From: Comamonas granuli NBRC 101663
GTDB taxonomy: Bacteria > Pseudomonadota > Gammaproteobacteria > Burkholderiales > Burkholderiaceae_C
Length of the DNA stretch: 64,000 nt
Assembly: GCF_000739995.1 (NCBI RefSeq)
Contig: NZ_BBJX01000006.1
Span: forward strand, 185,090 to 249,089
Direction of reading: 5' to 3'
Numbering within the stretch: the stretch's first letter is position 1; the number at the start of each line of letters is the position of its first letter. Below are positions 15,994-26,533 of this stretch, in pieces. A model generated the notes under the pieces. That model did no database searches. It worked only from the letters and a program-made list of their open reading frames with translations, and was not told where the DNA came from. The translations under genes were made by a program, and so were the position numbers.

Positions 15994-16131
15994 ATGGATG
16001 TCACCACGATGCGCATCGTCGTCACGCTGCTCTCGTTTGGCTGCTTTGTCGGCATCGCCCTCTGGGCCTATGCACGCAGCAACCGGGAGCGGTTTGAAGA
16101 GGCCGCGCAGCTCCCTTTCGAACAAGACTGA
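15994..16131 (+). CDS. ccoQ: cbb3 oxidase subunit CcoQ/FixQ
   Basis: A 45-residue protein with one membrane span (RIVVTLLSFGCFVGIALWAY) and a charged cytoplasmic tail (ARSNRERFEEAAQLPFEQD). CcoQ stabilises the cbb3 complex. GGGAGG lies just upstream of the ATG. It sits between ccoO and ccoP as usual. Confidence 0.92.
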   Translation: MDVTTMRIVVTLLSFGCFVGIALWAYARSNRERFEEAAQLPFEQD

Positions 16132-16155
16132 CCACTACCAGAATGAGAACAAACC

Positions 16156-17073
16156 ATGAGTGATTTCACCAGCAATTTCTGGTCGTTGTACGTGGCCGGA
16201 ATCACCGTCGTAGGCATCATTGCCTGCCTGCTTCTGCTCATCATCACGGCACGCAAGAAGGTGGAGGCGACCGCCGACAACACCACGGGCCACGTCTGGG
16301 ACGGCGACCTGACGGAGATGAACAACCCCATGCCCCGTTGGTGGATGTGGCTGTTCGTCATCACCATCGTCTTCGCCCTGGGCTACCTGGCCCTCTACCC
16401 GGGCCTGGGCAATTTTGCGGGCAAGCTCGGCTGGTCGCAGGTGGGTGAGTACCAGCGCGAGATGGACAAGGGCAATGCCGAGATCGAACCCGTGTATGCC
16501 CGCTTTGCTGCGATGAAGACCGAGGAGATCGCTGGCGATCCCCAGGCCATGGCCATCGGCGAGCGCCTGTTCATGAACAACTGCGCGCAATGCCATGGCT
16601 CCGATGCGCGCGGCAGCAAGGGCTTCCCCAATCTGACCGACAACGACTGGCTGTACGGCGGCTCGCCCGCGAAGATCAGCGAAACCCTGCACCAGGGCCG
16701 CGTGGGCGTGATGCCGCCCATGGGCGCAGCCGTGGGCACGGGCGAGGACGTGCGCAATCTCGCGCAATACGTGCTGAGCCTCTCGGGCAGCCCGCACGAC
16801 TCGCTGCGTGCATCGCTGGGCAAGCCGCTGTTCGCTGCCTGCGCAGCCTGCCACGGCCCGGATGGCAAGGGCAACCAGGACATGGGCGCCCCCAACCTGA
16901 CGGACGACACCTGGCTGCATGGCTGGGGCGAGGCTGCCATCACGGCCATGATCAATAATGGCAAGACCAACGAAATGCCTGCCCAGGCGGGTAAGCTGAC
17001 GGAAGCACAGCTCAATGTGCTGACGGCCTATGTGTGGGGACTCTCGCACAAGGCAGGTGCTGCGGCGCGCTGA
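16156..17073 (+). CDS. ccoP: Cytochrome c oxidase cbb3-type subunit III, dihaem
   Basis: A 305-residue dihaem cytochrome c. Two N-terminal membrane segments at about residues 10-32 and 58-80 enclose the EMNNPMPRWW motif typical of CcoP. Two haem c sites follow: CAQCHGSDARG (about 143) and CAACHGPDGKG (about 233). It receives electrons from the bc1 complex or soluble cytochrome c and feeds CcoO. A 113-base gap with a hairpin separates it from ccoG. Confidence 0.95.
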   Translation: MSDFTSNFWSLYVAGITVVGIIACLLLLIITARKKVEATADNTTGHVWDGDLTEMNNPMPRWWMWLFVITIVFALGYLALYPGLGNFAGKLGWSQVGEYQREMDKGNAEIEPVYARFAAMKTEEIAGDPQAMAIGERLFMNNCAQCHGSDARGSKGFPNLTDNDWLYGGSPAKISETLHQGRVGVMPPMGAAVGTGEDVRNLAQYVLSLSGSPHDSLRASLGKPLFAACAACHGPDGKGNQDMGAPNLTDDTWLHGWGEAAITAMINNGKTNEMPAQAGKLTEAQLNVLTAYVWGLSHKAGAAAR

Positions 17074-17139
17074 GGCCGCAGGCACCGACGGCCGGGCGAA
17101 GGGGTTGTGCAGACCTTTCACCCGCCGATTGTTTCCAGG

Positions 17140-17159
17140 ACGCGGCCTTTGGGCCGCGT
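17140..17159 (+). other. Hairpin between ccoP and ccoG
   Basis: ACGCGGCC-tttg-GGCCGCGT, an 8-bp perfect stem without a following T-run. It is more likely an mRNA-stability or attenuation element between the structural and accessory genes than a strong terminator. Confidence 0.5.
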
Positions 17160-17186
17160 TCGCAACTGCATGATGAGCACTGCACC

Positions 17187-18623
<1,437 letters not shown>

Positions 18624-18646
18624 GCACTTCTCCCTGGAGTCTCCTC

Positions 18647-18925
18647 ATGTCCGAGAAATTGCCCCTCCCCGAGCAGCACAGCGGCCCCTGGTGGAAATAC
18701 GGCTATGTCTGGCTGATCGTTTCCGGTCCGCTGGCGGTGATCCTGGCAGCGGTGGTCACCCTGTGGTTCATCCTGCGCACGCCCGATCCGGTGATCGCCG
18801 AGGACTACTACCGGCGCGGGGTGGACATCAACAAGACGCTGGAGGATACGTCCGACCCAACCCTTCCGCCCGCCCTCAAGGGTCGCAATCACGCCGCCAC
18901 ACCCGTGCAGGACCGTCCCCGCTGA
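18647..18925 (+). CDS. ccoH: FixH/CcoH-like assembly protein
   Basis: A 92-residue protein with one membrane span (YGYVWLIVSGPLAVILAAVV onward) and a short exported part with EDYYRRGVDINKTLED, the YY(R/K)xGxxIN motif typical of FixH-type proteins. It is shorter than alphaproteobacterial FixH (about 150-170), as is common in betaproteobacteria. CcoH is needed for stable cbb3 assembly. It lies 23 bases after ccoG. Confidence 0.85.
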   Translation: MSEKLPLPEQHSGPWWKYGYVWLIVSGPLAVILAAVVTLWFILRTPDPVIAEDYYRRGVDINKTLEDTSDPTLPPALKGRNHAATPVQDRPR

Positions 18926-18964
18926 GAACCGGCGGCCAGCATACCCAACAAGGAGACAACACCC

Positions 18965-19261
18965 ATGTGGAGCCAACGCCTGATGTGGATCGCCTGGCCA
19001 GCCTTTCTGGTGGCCGGTGCGCTGGAAATGGTGGTATTCGCCCTCATCGATCCGCAAGACCTGCACTGGTTCGGGGGACAGTCCATCGCCTGGACCCGCG
19101 AAGCCATCTACACTGCCGCTTTCTTCGTGTTCTGGTTCGCCACCATGGCATCGAGCGCCCTGACCACCTTGCTGGCCCAGTCGCCCTTCGAGGTCAACCG
19201 CTGCCCGGTCCCGGTGGGCGAACGGCCGGACGAGTGCCGCAAGCTGACGCCTCACCACTGA
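18965..19261 (+). CDS. Small two-span membrane protein of the cco cluster, unknown function
   Basis: A 98-residue protein with two predicted membrane segments: MWIAWPAFLVAGALEMVVFA at about 7-27 and YTAAFFVFWFATMASSALTT at about 49-68. A soluble tail ends with two cysteines (NRCPVPVGERPDECRKL). AAGGAG lies upstream of the ATG. It follows ccoH within the same transcript, so a role in the oxidase or its copper handling is possible, with the two cysteines as candidate ligands. I do not recognise a named family. Confidence 0.75.
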   Translation: MWSQRLMWIAWPAFLVAGALEMVVFALIDPQDLHWFGGQSIAWTREAIYTAAFFVFWFATMASSALTTLLAQSPFEVNRCPVPVGERPDECRKLTPHH

Positions 19262-19279
19262 TCCTTTTTTGCCCGCACC

Positions 19280-19777
19280 ATGAGTTCCACCTCCTTCAGC
19301 ACCTGCGATTTCTGTGACCAGCACAAGGCCGATGCGACGGGCGCGTTCCGTGTGTTGCCGCCGGTGTTCGCCAGCTACGGGGCGCGTGCCTGCTTTGCGG
19401 GACCGGTGAGCACCGTCAAGTGCCATGAAGACAACACCCTCGTCAAGGCGGCGGTGGAGTCGCCCGGTGAAGGCCGCGTGCTGGTGGTGGACGGCGGCGG
19501 TTCGCTGCGCAGGGCGCTGGTGGGGGGCAATCTCGCGGCAGCTGCGGCCCGCAATGGCTGGGCCGGCATCGTGGTGGACGGCTGCGTGCGCGACGCGGCC
19601 GAACTGGCCGCCGCAGAGATCGGTATCCGCGCCCTGGGCCTCATGCCCTTGCCCACGGAGAAGCGCAACGAGGGCCAGCGCGACGTGGTGGTGCTGGTGC
19701 AGGGCGTGCGCATCCAGCCGGGCGACTGGCTGTATGCCGACGCCGACGGCATCGTCGTCAGCAGCACTCCCCTGTGA
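19280..19777 (+). CDS. rraA: RraA-family protein (RNase E regulator / HMG aldolase fold)
   Basis: A 165-residue RraA-like protein. Family features are CDFCDQHKAD near the start, the GGGSLRRALVGGNLAAAAARN loop, GIVVDGCVRDAAELA containing the conserved G-x-x-R-D, and ADADGIVVSS at the end. RraA inhibits RNase E in Escherichia coli, whereas close homologues with the same G-x(20)-R-D signature are 4-hydroxy-4-methyl-2-oxoglutarate/oxaloacetate aldolases, so the true activity is open. It begins 18 bases after the small membrane protein and may be the last gene of the cco transcript. Confidence 0.85.
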   Translation: MSSTSFSTCDFCDQHKADATGAFRVLPPVFASYGARACFAGPVSTVKCHEDNTLVKAAVESPGEGRVLVVDGGGSLRRALVGGNLAAAAARNGWAGIVVDGCVRDAAELAAAEIGIRALGLMPLPTEKRNEGQRDVVVLVQGVRIQPGDWLYADADGIVVSSTPL

Positions 19778-19985
19778 CCCGCACGCGGCGCCTGGCGCCG
19801 CGACTCCCATCGGCCTGCTGGCAGCCGGTGGACGTACAGCGGCCTGCGCATTTCACAGTGCAGCGCATTGATCTCGCATCATGAAATCGCGTGACCGGTC
19901 GCGCGATCGATGCATTCCGCCAAAGAAAACATCATTTCATCTTGCGAAAAAAAACCGCAAGTGCTTGATTTTTCGTTTGAAAAAC

Positions 19986-20003
19986 ATGTCTTGTATAAGA
20001 CAT
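19986..20003. promoter_or_regulatory. Operator-like inverted repeat 1 upstream of aceA
   Basis: ATGTCTT-GTAT-AAGACAT, perfect 7-base arms. Its centre is 30 bases from that of the second repeat, about three helical turns, so both face the same side of the DNA. Confidence 0.75.
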
Positions 20004-20015
20004 AAGATATTGCGC

Positions 20016-20033
20016 AAGTCTTATAGAAGACTT
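20016..20033. promoter_or_regulatory. Operator-like inverted repeat 2 in the aceA promoter spacer
   Basis: AAGTCTT-ATAG-AAGACTT, perfect 7-base arms with the same core GTCTT-N4-AAGAC as the first repeat. It occupies the whole spacer of the proposed -35/-10 pair, which suggests a repressor site. Confidence 0.78.
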
Positions 20034-20097
20034 AAAGTACAGCCATGGATCGCTGCGTGCGAACCGGGATTTTTTTCAATGAACCGATGGAGTGAAC

Positions 20098-21429
20098 ATG
20101 CCTGATTCCCTGAACCGTCAACTGAGCCGTGAACAGCAGATTGCAGCCCTGGAAAAAGACTGGGCGGAAAACCCCCGCTGGAAGCTGGTCAAGCGCGGCT
20201 ACTCCGCAGCCGACGTCGTGCGTCTGCGCGGCAGCCTGCAGCCCGAGTACACCCTGGCCCAGCGTGGTGCGGAAAAGCTGTGGGAGAAGGTCAACGGTGG
20301 TGCGAAGAAGGGCTACGTGAACGCCTTCGGCGCCATCACCGCTGGTCAGGCCATGCAGCAGGCCAAGGCAGGCCTGGAAGCCGTGTACCTGTCGGGCTGG
20401 CAGGTCGCCGCCGACGGCAACACCTCCGAGACCATGTACCCCGACCAGTCGCTCTACGCCTACGACTCGGTCCCCACCATGGTGCGCCGCATCAACAACA
20501 CCTTCAAGCGCGCTGACGAAATCCAGTGGAGCCGCGGCATCAACCCCGGCGACGAAGGCTTCATCGACTACTTCCTGCCCATCGTCGCTGACGCCGAGGC
20601 CGGTTTTGGCGGTGTGCTCAACGCCTTCGAACTGATGAAGAACATGATCGCCGCTGGCGCTGCCGGCGTGCACTTCGAAGACCAACTGGCTGCCGTGAAG
20701 AAGTGCGGCCACATGGGTGGCAAGGTGCTGGTGCCCACGCAGGAAGCCGTTGAAAAGCTGATCGCTGCCCGCTTCGCCGCTGACGTGATGGGCGTGCCCA
20801 CCATCGTGTTGGCCCGTACCGACGCCGAGGCTGCCAACCTGATCACCTCCGACCACGACGCCAACGACAAGCCCTTCCTGACCGGCGAGCGCACGCAAGA
20901 AGGCTTCTACCGCGTCAAGAACGGCCTGGAGCAGGCCATCAGCCGCGGCGTGGCCTACGCCCCCTACGCCGACCTGGTGTGGTGTGAAACCGGCGTGCCC
21001 GACATCGGCTTTGCCCGCGAGTTCGCGCAGGCCGTGCACGCTGCCTGCCCCGGCAAGCTGCTGTCCTACAACTGCTCGCCTTCCTTCAACTGGAAGAAGA
21101 ACCTCAACGACAGCCAGATCGCTTCCTTCCAGGAAGAGCTGTCGGCACTGGGCTACAAGTACCAGTTCATCACGCTGGCCGGCATCCACGTCAACTGGTT
21201 CAACACCTTCCAGTTCGCCCACGCCTACGCCCGCGGCGAAGGCATGAAGCACTACGTGAACATGGTGCAAGAGCCTGAGTTCGCAGCACGTGAGAAGGGC
21301 TACACCTTCGTGTCGCACCAGCAGGAAGTGGGCGCAGGCTACTTCGACGACGTGACCACCGTGATCCAGGGCGGTTCTTCCAGCGTGAAGGCCCTGACCG
21401 GCTCCACCGAAGAAGAGCAGTTCCACTGA
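20098..21429 (+). CDS. aceA: Isocitrate lyase
   Basis: A 443-residue isocitrate lyase, which splits isocitrate into glyoxylate and succinate in the glyoxylate bypass. The catalytic loop KKCGHMGGK has the active cysteine at 203. [24 protein letters not shown] and [13 protein letters not shown] are further family signatures. The ATG at 20098 is chosen because GGAG lies five bases upstream; the GTG two codons earlier is less likely. It is a single-gene unit, closed by a strong terminator. Malate synthase is not next to it. It is needed for growth on acetyl-CoA-yielding substrates, which the neighbouring acyl-CoA genes would supply. Confidence 0.96.
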   Translation: MPDSLNRQLSREQQIAALEKDWAENPRWKLVKRGYSAADVVRLRGSLQPEYTLAQRGAEKLWEKVNGGAKKGYVNAFGAITAGQAMQQAKAGLEAVYLSGWQVAADGNTSETMYPDQSLYAYDSVPTMVRRINNTFKRADEIQWSRGINPGDEGFIDYFLPIVADAEAGFGGVLNAFELMKNMIAAGAAGVHFEDQLAAVKKCGHMGGKVLVPTQEAVEKLIAARFAADVMGVPTIVLARTDAEAANLITSDHDANDKPFLTGERTQEGFYRVKNGLEQAISRGVAYAPYADLVWCETGVPDIGFAREFAQAVHAACPGKLLSYNCSPSFNWKKNLNDSQIASFQEELSALGYKYQFITLAGIHVNWFNTFQFAHAYARGEGMKHYVNMVQEPEFAAREKGYTFVSHQQEVGAGYFDDVTTVIQGGSSSVKALTGSTEEEQFH

Positions 21430-21480
21430 TCGCAGACCTGCCCGGCTCTCCGCAGGAGGGCCGGTGCGCGGGCCACGCCA

Positions 21481-21515
21481 ACCACCTGGTGCCTCGCCGT
21501 GCCAGGTGGTTTTTT
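21481..21515 (+). terminator. Rho-independent terminator after aceA
   Basis: ACCACCTGG and CCAGGTGGT form a perfect 9-bp stem with a 12-base loop, followed by TTTTT. Confidence 0.9.
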
Positions 21516-21693
21516 CATGCGTGCGTCCGAATCGCGCCAGACGTGGCAAAGATGGCACGGGCCTGCAATGGGGGTAAATCGCTAGGGCCTGGCATGCGCC
21601 GGGGGCCGGGAATCCATGTGGCCGTCCCTATACTGGAAACAAGATGTCACCTATTTGACAGTCCGCCCAACCCTCGAAAGGAGATTGATCCCA

Positions 21694-23385
21694 ATGAGCT
21701 CCGTAGCATCCGACTCGCTGGCACTGCAGCGCCTGTACCACTGGGAGGCGACAGCGCCTACGCGCGTTGCATTGACGCAGCCCATGGGTGGAGGTGCCGT
21801 GAAGGATTACACCTGGGCCGAGGTTGCCGACCAGGTGCGGCGCATGGCCGCCTACCTCCAGGCCCAGGGCTGGGAGCCCGGCTCGCGCGTGGCCATCCTC
21901 TCCAAGAACTGCTCCTGGTGGCTGATGAGCGACCTGGCCATCTGGATGGCGGGCTACGTGTCGGTGCCGCTGTACCCCACGCTGTCGCATGACACGGTGC
22001 ACCAGATCCTTACGCACAGCGAGGCCAAGGCCTGTTTCATCGGCAAGCTCGATGGCTGGGAAGGCATGAAGCCCGGTGTGCCCGAGGGCCTGCCCTGCCT
22101 GAGCTACCCGCTCTCGCCCGACGATGCCATCCGCAACTACGAGGGCTGGGACGCCATCATCGCGCGCACGGCGCCGCTGCAGGGCCAGCCGGTGCGCGCA
22201 GCCGACGAACTGGCGACATTGATCTACACCTCGGGCACCACGGGCAAACCCAAGGGCGTGATGCACAGCTTCGGCAATTTCGCCTGGGCGCTGCAGGCGG
22301 GGATAGAGCGCATTCCCATGAACGAGCATGACCGCATGCTCTCCTACCTGCCGCTGGCGCACGTGGTCGAGCGCGTGCTGGTCGAGCACGGCTGGCTGCG
22401 CACGGGCATGCGCGTGTGGTTTGCCGAGTCGCTCGACACCTTTGCCGCCGATCTGCAGCGCGCCCGGCCCACCATCTTTTTCTCGGTGCCGCGCCTGTGG
22501 GTCAAGTTCCAGCAAGGCATCAACCACAAGATGCCCGACCAGAAGCTGCAGCGCCTGCTCTCCCTGCCGCTCATCGGCGGCCTGGTGCGGCGCAAGGTGC
22601 AAAAGGCCCTGGGCCTGGACCAGTGCCGCATCGCTGCCGGCGGCGCGGCCCCCATGCCTCTGGCCTTGCTGCAGTGGTACAGCCGGCTCGGGCTGCACAT
22701 CAACGAAGGCTATGGCATGACCGAGAACCTGGCGGTCTCGCACCTCACCATTCCGGGGCGCAACCAGCAGGGCAGCGTGGGGCCGACCTACCGCGGAGTG
22801 GAGCACCGCATCGACCCGCAGACGGGCGAAATCCAGATGCGCAGCCCGGCACTCATGCTCGGGTACTACAAGGAGCCCGAGCAAAGCCGTGCGTCCTTCA
22901 CGGACGACGGCTGGCTCAAGACCGGTGACAAGGGACGCATCGACGCCGAGGGCTGCCTGCACATCACGGGCCGCGTCAAGGACCTGTTCAAGACAGCCAA
23001 GGGCAAGTACGTGGCGCCCGCTCCCATCGAGGACCGGCTGGGTGCGCACGAGGCCATCGAGGCCTGCGTGGTCACGGGCGCCAACCTGGGGCAGCCCGTG
23101 GGCATCGTTATGCTGGGGGCCGAGGTGGCCGCACGCATGGCCGATGCCCGCGAGCGCAGCGCCCTCGAGGCCTCGCTCGCGCAGCACCTCAAGGCGGTGA
23201 ATGCGCCGCTGGACCCGCACGAGCAGTTGCAGTGCATCGTGGTCGTGACCAAGCCCTGGACGGTGGACAATGACATGATCACCCCGACCTTCAAGGTCAA
23301 GCGCAACCGCATCGAGGACGTGTACGCCAGGTACTACGAGCGCTGGGAAAGCACGGGCAAGAAGGTCATCTGGCACAGCGATTGA
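21694..23385 (+). CDS. AMP-dependent long-chain acyl-CoA synthetase family protein
   Basis: A 563-residue adenylate-forming ligase. Motifs are LIYTSGTTGKPKGVMHS at about 172-188, LPLAHVVERVLVEHGWL, EGYGMTENLAVSHL and DGWLKTGDKGRIDAEG. LPLAHVVER and the closing WTVDNDMITPTFKVKRNRIE place it with FadD15/long-chain ligases that activate fatty acids to acyl-CoA. The ATG at 21694 follows AAAGGAGA, preferred over a longer in-frame start at 21616. It stands alone between two terminators. Chain length and physiological substrate cannot be told from sequence. Confidence 0.88.
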   Translation: MSSVASDSLALQRLYHWEATAPTRVALTQPMGGGAVKDYTWAEVADQVRRMAAYLQAQGWEPGSRVAILSKNCSWWLMSDLAIWMAGYVSVPLYPTLSHDTVHQILTHSEAKACFIGKLDGWEGMKPGVPEGLPCLSYPLSPDDAIRNYEGWDAIIARTAPLQGQPVRAADELATLIYTSGTTGKPKGVMHSFGNFAWALQAGIERIPMNEHDRMLSYLPLAHVVERVLVEHGWLRTGMRVWFAESLDTFAADLQRARPTIFFSVPRLWVKFQQGINHKMPDQKLQRLLSLPLIGGLVRRKVQKALGLDQCRIAAGGAAPMPLALLQWYSRLGLHINEGYGMTENLAVSHLTIPGRNQQGSVGPTYRGVEHRIDPQTGEIQMRSPALMLGYYKEPEQSRASFTDDGWLKTGDKGRIDAEGCLHITGRVKDLFKTAKGKYVAPAPIEDRLGAHEAIEACVVTGANLGQPVGIVMLGAEVAARMADARERSALEASLAQHLKAVNAPLDPHEQLQCIVVVTKPWTVDNDMITPTFKVKRNRIEDVYARYYERWESTGKKVIWHSD

Positions 23386-23404
23386 GCGCCGCCAGCGACC
23401 CATG

Positions 23405-23434
23405 AAAAAAACGCCCGGCATGGCCGGGCGTTTT
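23405..23434. terminator. Two-way rho-independent terminator
   Basis: ACGCCCGGC-atg-GCCGGGCGT, a 9-bp stem preceded by a run of A and followed by T's. It lies between two convergent genes and can stop transcription from both sides. Confidence 0.88.
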
Positions 23435-23475
23435 GCTGGGCGCTTGCCGCCCGCGAACGGGCGGCCCCCCCTCCC

Positions 23476-24645
23476 TTATTCGGTGATGTAGTTCGATACG
23501 ATGGTCCAGCGGCCGTCATGCAGTTGCGACAGGCGCGACTGGTTGTTGCCCAGGCGCTTTTGCGGGCCGAATTTCTGCGGTGCGCTGCCGAAGATGTCGC
23601 GCGGGATTTCCATGGTGTCCATGGCCTTGATGAAGTTCTCGGTGTTCAGGTTGGGGCCGGTCTTCTGCGCGGCGCGGATGAAGGAATCAATCGCCAGGTA
23701 GCCGTAGACCGAGAACACGGCGGGATCTTCGTTGAAGGCCGTCTTGTACTTGTTGGCCCAGAAGCGGATGGGCTGTGAAGCGTCGTCCAGGTAGGGGTTT
23801 TGCACCGTCATGGTGGCGTACAGCCCGTCCATGGCCTTGCCGCCGAGCTTGTGGATCAGGTCGGTGTAGGCCGCGCTCGAGGCCACGAACACCGGGTTGT
23901 AGCCGAGCTTGCGCGCCGTGCCGATGGCGCCGATGGTCTCGCGGATGATGGTCCCCAACACCACCATGTCGCACTCGGATGCCTTGAGCTTGGCCACTTG
24001 CGAGGAGAAATCGGTGGCGCCGCGCTTGAAGGTGGTCTTCTCGGTCATGGTCACGCCCATGGCCTTGAGGCCGTCCTCGGCGCCACGCTGTACCTCCAGG
24101 CCGAACTCATCGTCCTGGTACAGGGAACAGATCTTCTTGGACCCCTTCTCGCGCGCCAGCTTGGGCACGGCCGCCTTCATCTGGTCGTAGTAGGTGGCGG
24201 CAAAGGCGTACTTGAGCTTGTGGAAGGGCTCGTACATTTCGCGCGCAGCCGTCACGGGGAAGAAGTTGATCACGTTCTTCTCGAACTGCACGGGCATGGC
24301 GGCGAGGTTTTGCGCCGTGCCGATGTGGCCCACCATCATGAAGATCTTGTCCTGGTTGACGAGCTTCTGGGCGGCGAGCACGGCCTTCTTCGGATCGTAG
24401 CCCGAGTCCTCGACCAGCAGCTTGATCTTGCGGCCGTTCACGCCGCCCTGCTCGTTGGCTTCGTTCACGCGCAGAATCATGCCGTTGCGCACCTGCTTGC
24501 CGAAGCCGGCCAGGGGGCCGGAGAGGTCCTGGATGGAACCCAGGGTGATTTCCGTCTTGCTCACGCCCTGGCTTTCCTGGGCGAGCAGGGCAGGGGAGGC
24601 CAGCGCCGCGGCGCATGCCAGGGCGGTCAGGGTCTTGAATTGCAT
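23476..24645 (-). CDS. Branched-chain amino acid-type ABC transporter, substrate-binding protein
   Basis: A 389-residue periplasmic binding protein of the LivK/Leu-Ile-Val family. The signal peptide MQFKTLTALACAAALASPALLAQ ends near residue 23. KTEITLGSIQDLSGPLAGFG begins the first lobe, and the fold is of the type I periplasmic binding class. It is the last gene of the minus-strand operon after livH, M, G, F and a CoA ligase, and 30 bases downstream of the ligase. The combination with a CoA ligase suggests an imported acid that is then activated, such as an aromatic or fatty acid, rather than amino acids; this is inference. Confidence 0.9.
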   Translation of the reverse strand: MQFKTLTALACAAALASPALLAQESQGVSKTEITLGSIQDLSGPLAGFGKQVRNGMILRVNEANEQGGVNGRKIKLLVEDSGYDPKKAVLAAQKLVNQDKIFMMVGHIGTAQNLAAMPVQFEKNVINFFPVTAAREMYEPFHKLKYAFAATYYDQMKAAVPKLAREKGSKKICSLYQDDEFGLEVQRGAEDGLKAMGVTMTEKTTFKRGATDFSSQVAKLKASECDMVVLGTIIRETIGAIGTARKLGYNPVFVASSAAYTDLIHKLGGKAMDGLYATMTVQNPYLDDASQPIRFWANKYKTAFNEDPAVFSVYGYLAIDSFIRAAQKTGPNLNTENFIKAMDTMEIPRDIFGSAPQKFGPQKRLGNNQSRLSQLHDGRWTIVSNYITE

Positions 24646-24675
24646 GTCATGTCTCCTTTGTTGGAATGAACGGGC

Positions 24676-26529
24676 TCAATACATGGCATCGATTTGCGCC
24701 GCGTACTTCTTCTCCACCAGCTTGCGCTTGAGCTTCATGGTCGGGGTGAGTTCTTCGTCCTCGGCCGTGAGTTGGGTGTCGAGCAGGAAGAATTTCTTGA
24801 TCTGCTCGACGCGGGCGAACTTCTGGTTCACCCGGTCGATTTCGCTCTGGATCAATTCTTGCACTTCAGGCGCGCGCGTCAAACTGGCGTAATTACTGAA
24901 GGGTATGTCCGCATCCTGGGCGAATTTCTCCACGTTCTCCTGGTCGATCATGATGATGACCGTGAGGTAGGGGCGCTTGTCGCCGATGACCACGGCGTCG
25001 GTGATGTAGGGCGAGAACTTGAGCTCGTTCTCCAGTTCGCTGGGCGTGATGTTCTTGCCGCCCGCGGTGATGATGATGTCCTTCATGCGGTCGGTGATGC
25101 GGAAGAACCCCTCGTCGTCGACCACGCCCACGTCCCCCGTGTGCAGCCAGCCTTCGGCATCGATGGCTTCGGCCGTCTTGTCGGGCAGATTGAGGTAGCC
25201 CATGAACACGTTCGGGCCGCGCACCAGGATCTCGCCTGTGGCGGGGTCGATCCGCACCTCGTTGAAGCTGGTGGCCGGACCGATGGAGCCCGGCTTGATG
25301 CGCTGGGGCGTCATGCCCGTGGATGCGCCGCAGGTCTCGGTCATGCCCCAGACCTCCAGCATGGGCACGCCCAACGCCAGGTACCACTTGACCAGCTCGG
25401 GCGAAATGGGCGCTGCACCCGTGACCAGAAAGCGCGCACGGTGGATGCCGATGAGCTTGCGCGTGTTGTTCAGGGCGAGCCAGCGCGCCAGCGTGAAGCG
25501 CAGCTTGAGGCCGGCGCCCACCGCCTCGCCGGCAATCACCTTCTCGGCGATCTGCATGCCCACGCCAATGCTCCAGGCGTAGGCGGCGCGCTGCAGGGGG
25601 CTGGACTCCTTGAGGGCAATCATCACGCCGGAATAGAACTTCTCCCAGACGCGCGGCACGGCCGTGAACGTCGTGGGTGCGATCTCGCGCACGTTCTCGG
25701 GGATGGTCTCCGGGTTCTCGACGAAATTGAGCTTGGCGCCGGTGAACAGCGCGAAGTACTCGCCGCCCATGCGCTCGGCAATGTGACACAGCGGCAGGAA
25801 GCACATGCGCTCGTCCGTGTCGTCCTGCGCGATCAGGGTATTGAAGCCGCGCATGGTGTAGACCAGCCCCTGGTGGCTGTGCATGGCCCCCTTGGGCTTG
25901 CCCGTGGTGCCCGAGGTGTAGACCAGGATGGCCAGGTCCGCGGGCTGGCAGGCGGCGCTGCTGCGCTCCACGCAGTCGGGGTGCTGCTGCAGGTGGCTGC
26001 GGCCCAGGGCGCGCAGCGCGTCCAGCGACAGCACGCCCGGGTCGTCGAGCTCGCGCAGCCCCTTCATGTCGAACACGATGATCTTGTGCAGCAGCGGGAG
26101 CTGCGCGCGCACCTCCAGCGCCTTGTCGAGCTGCTCGTCGTCCTCGACGAACAGCACGCGCGTGGATGAGTCCTCGCACAGGTACTGCACCTGCGACGCC
26201 GCGTCGGTGGGGTAGATACCGTTGGAGACGCCGCAGCAACTGAGCACGGCCAGATCGGCCCACACCCATTCGACCACGGTATTGGCCAGGATGGAGGCCG
26301 TGTGGCCGCGCTCAAAGCCCAGGGCCTGCAGGCCGGCGGCGATCTCGCGCACGGCCGCGCCGGTCTGCTGCCAGGTCCAGCTCTGCCAGATGCCCAGCTT
26401 CTTCTGCCGCAGCCAGACCTTGGGGCCGCGCTTTTGCACCGCGTTCCAGAACAGGGCGGGAACGGTCTCGCCGGCCACCGCATCGGCGCGGCCGGGCTGG
26501 ATATGGCTCAGATCCCAGAGATTGCTCAT
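24676..26529 (-). CDS. AMP-dependent acyl-CoA ligase in the liv-type transporter operon
   Basis: A 617-residue long-chain-type ligase. Motifs are ILVYTSGTTGKPKGAMHSH at about 205-223, LPLCHIAERMGGEYFALF, EVWGMTETCGASTGM and GWLHTGDVGVVDDEGFF, with the C-terminal ITPTMKLKR-type end here as LTPTMKLKRKLVEKKY. It begins four bases after livF and precedes the binding-protein gene, so it is transcribed with the transporter. It probably activates the imported substrate in the cytoplasm. The sequence is more like FadD15-type long-chain ligases than aryl-CoA ligases, but the substrate remains open. Confidence 0.88.
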   Translation of the reverse strand: MSNLWDLSHIQPGRADAVAGETVPALFWNAVQKRGPKVWLRQKKLGIWQSWTWQQTGAAVREIAAGLQALGFERGHTASILANTVVEWVWADLAVLSCCGVSNGIYPTDAASQVQYLCEDSSTRVLFVEDDEQLDKALEVRAQLPLLHKIIVFDMKGLRELDDPGVLSLDALRALGRSHLQQHPDCVERSSAACQPADLAILVYTSGTTGKPKGAMHSHQGLVYTMRGFNTLIAQDDTDERMCFLPLCHIAERMGGEYFALFTGAKLNFVENPETIPENVREIAPTTFTAVPRVWEKFYSGVMIALKESSPLQRAAYAWSIGVGMQIAEKVIAGEAVGAGLKLRFTLARWLALNNTRKLIGIHRARFLVTGAAPISPELVKWYLALGVPMLEVWGMTETCGASTGMTPQRIKPGSIGPATSFNEVRIDPATGEILVRGPNVFMGYLNLPDKTAEAIDAEGWLHTGDVGVVDDEGFFRITDRMKDIIITAGGKNITPSELENELKFSPYITDAVVIGDKRPYLTVIIMIDQENVEKFAQDADIPFSNYASLTRAPEVQELIQSEIDRVNQKFARVEQIKKFFLLDTQLTAEDEELTPTMKLKRKLVEKKYAAQIDAMY

Positions 26530-26533
26530 TGCT

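Larger units (their letters stand above)
19778..20097 (+). promoter_or_regulatory. Long AT-rich control region of isocitrate lyase
   Basis: This 320-base stretch has no gene. Its right half is strikingly AT-rich compared with the rest of the window. It contains CTTGCG-N9-CGCAAG (19941-19961), two 7-4-7 inverted repeats (19986-20003 and 20016-20033), and a likely promoter TTGCGC-N17-TAAAGT (20010-20015 and 20033-20038). Confidence 0.8.

Noticed and set aside
17140..17159. Hairpin after ccoP as a terminator
   Set aside because: The stem is perfect but no T-run follows, and ccoG-ccoH belong to the same functional unit.
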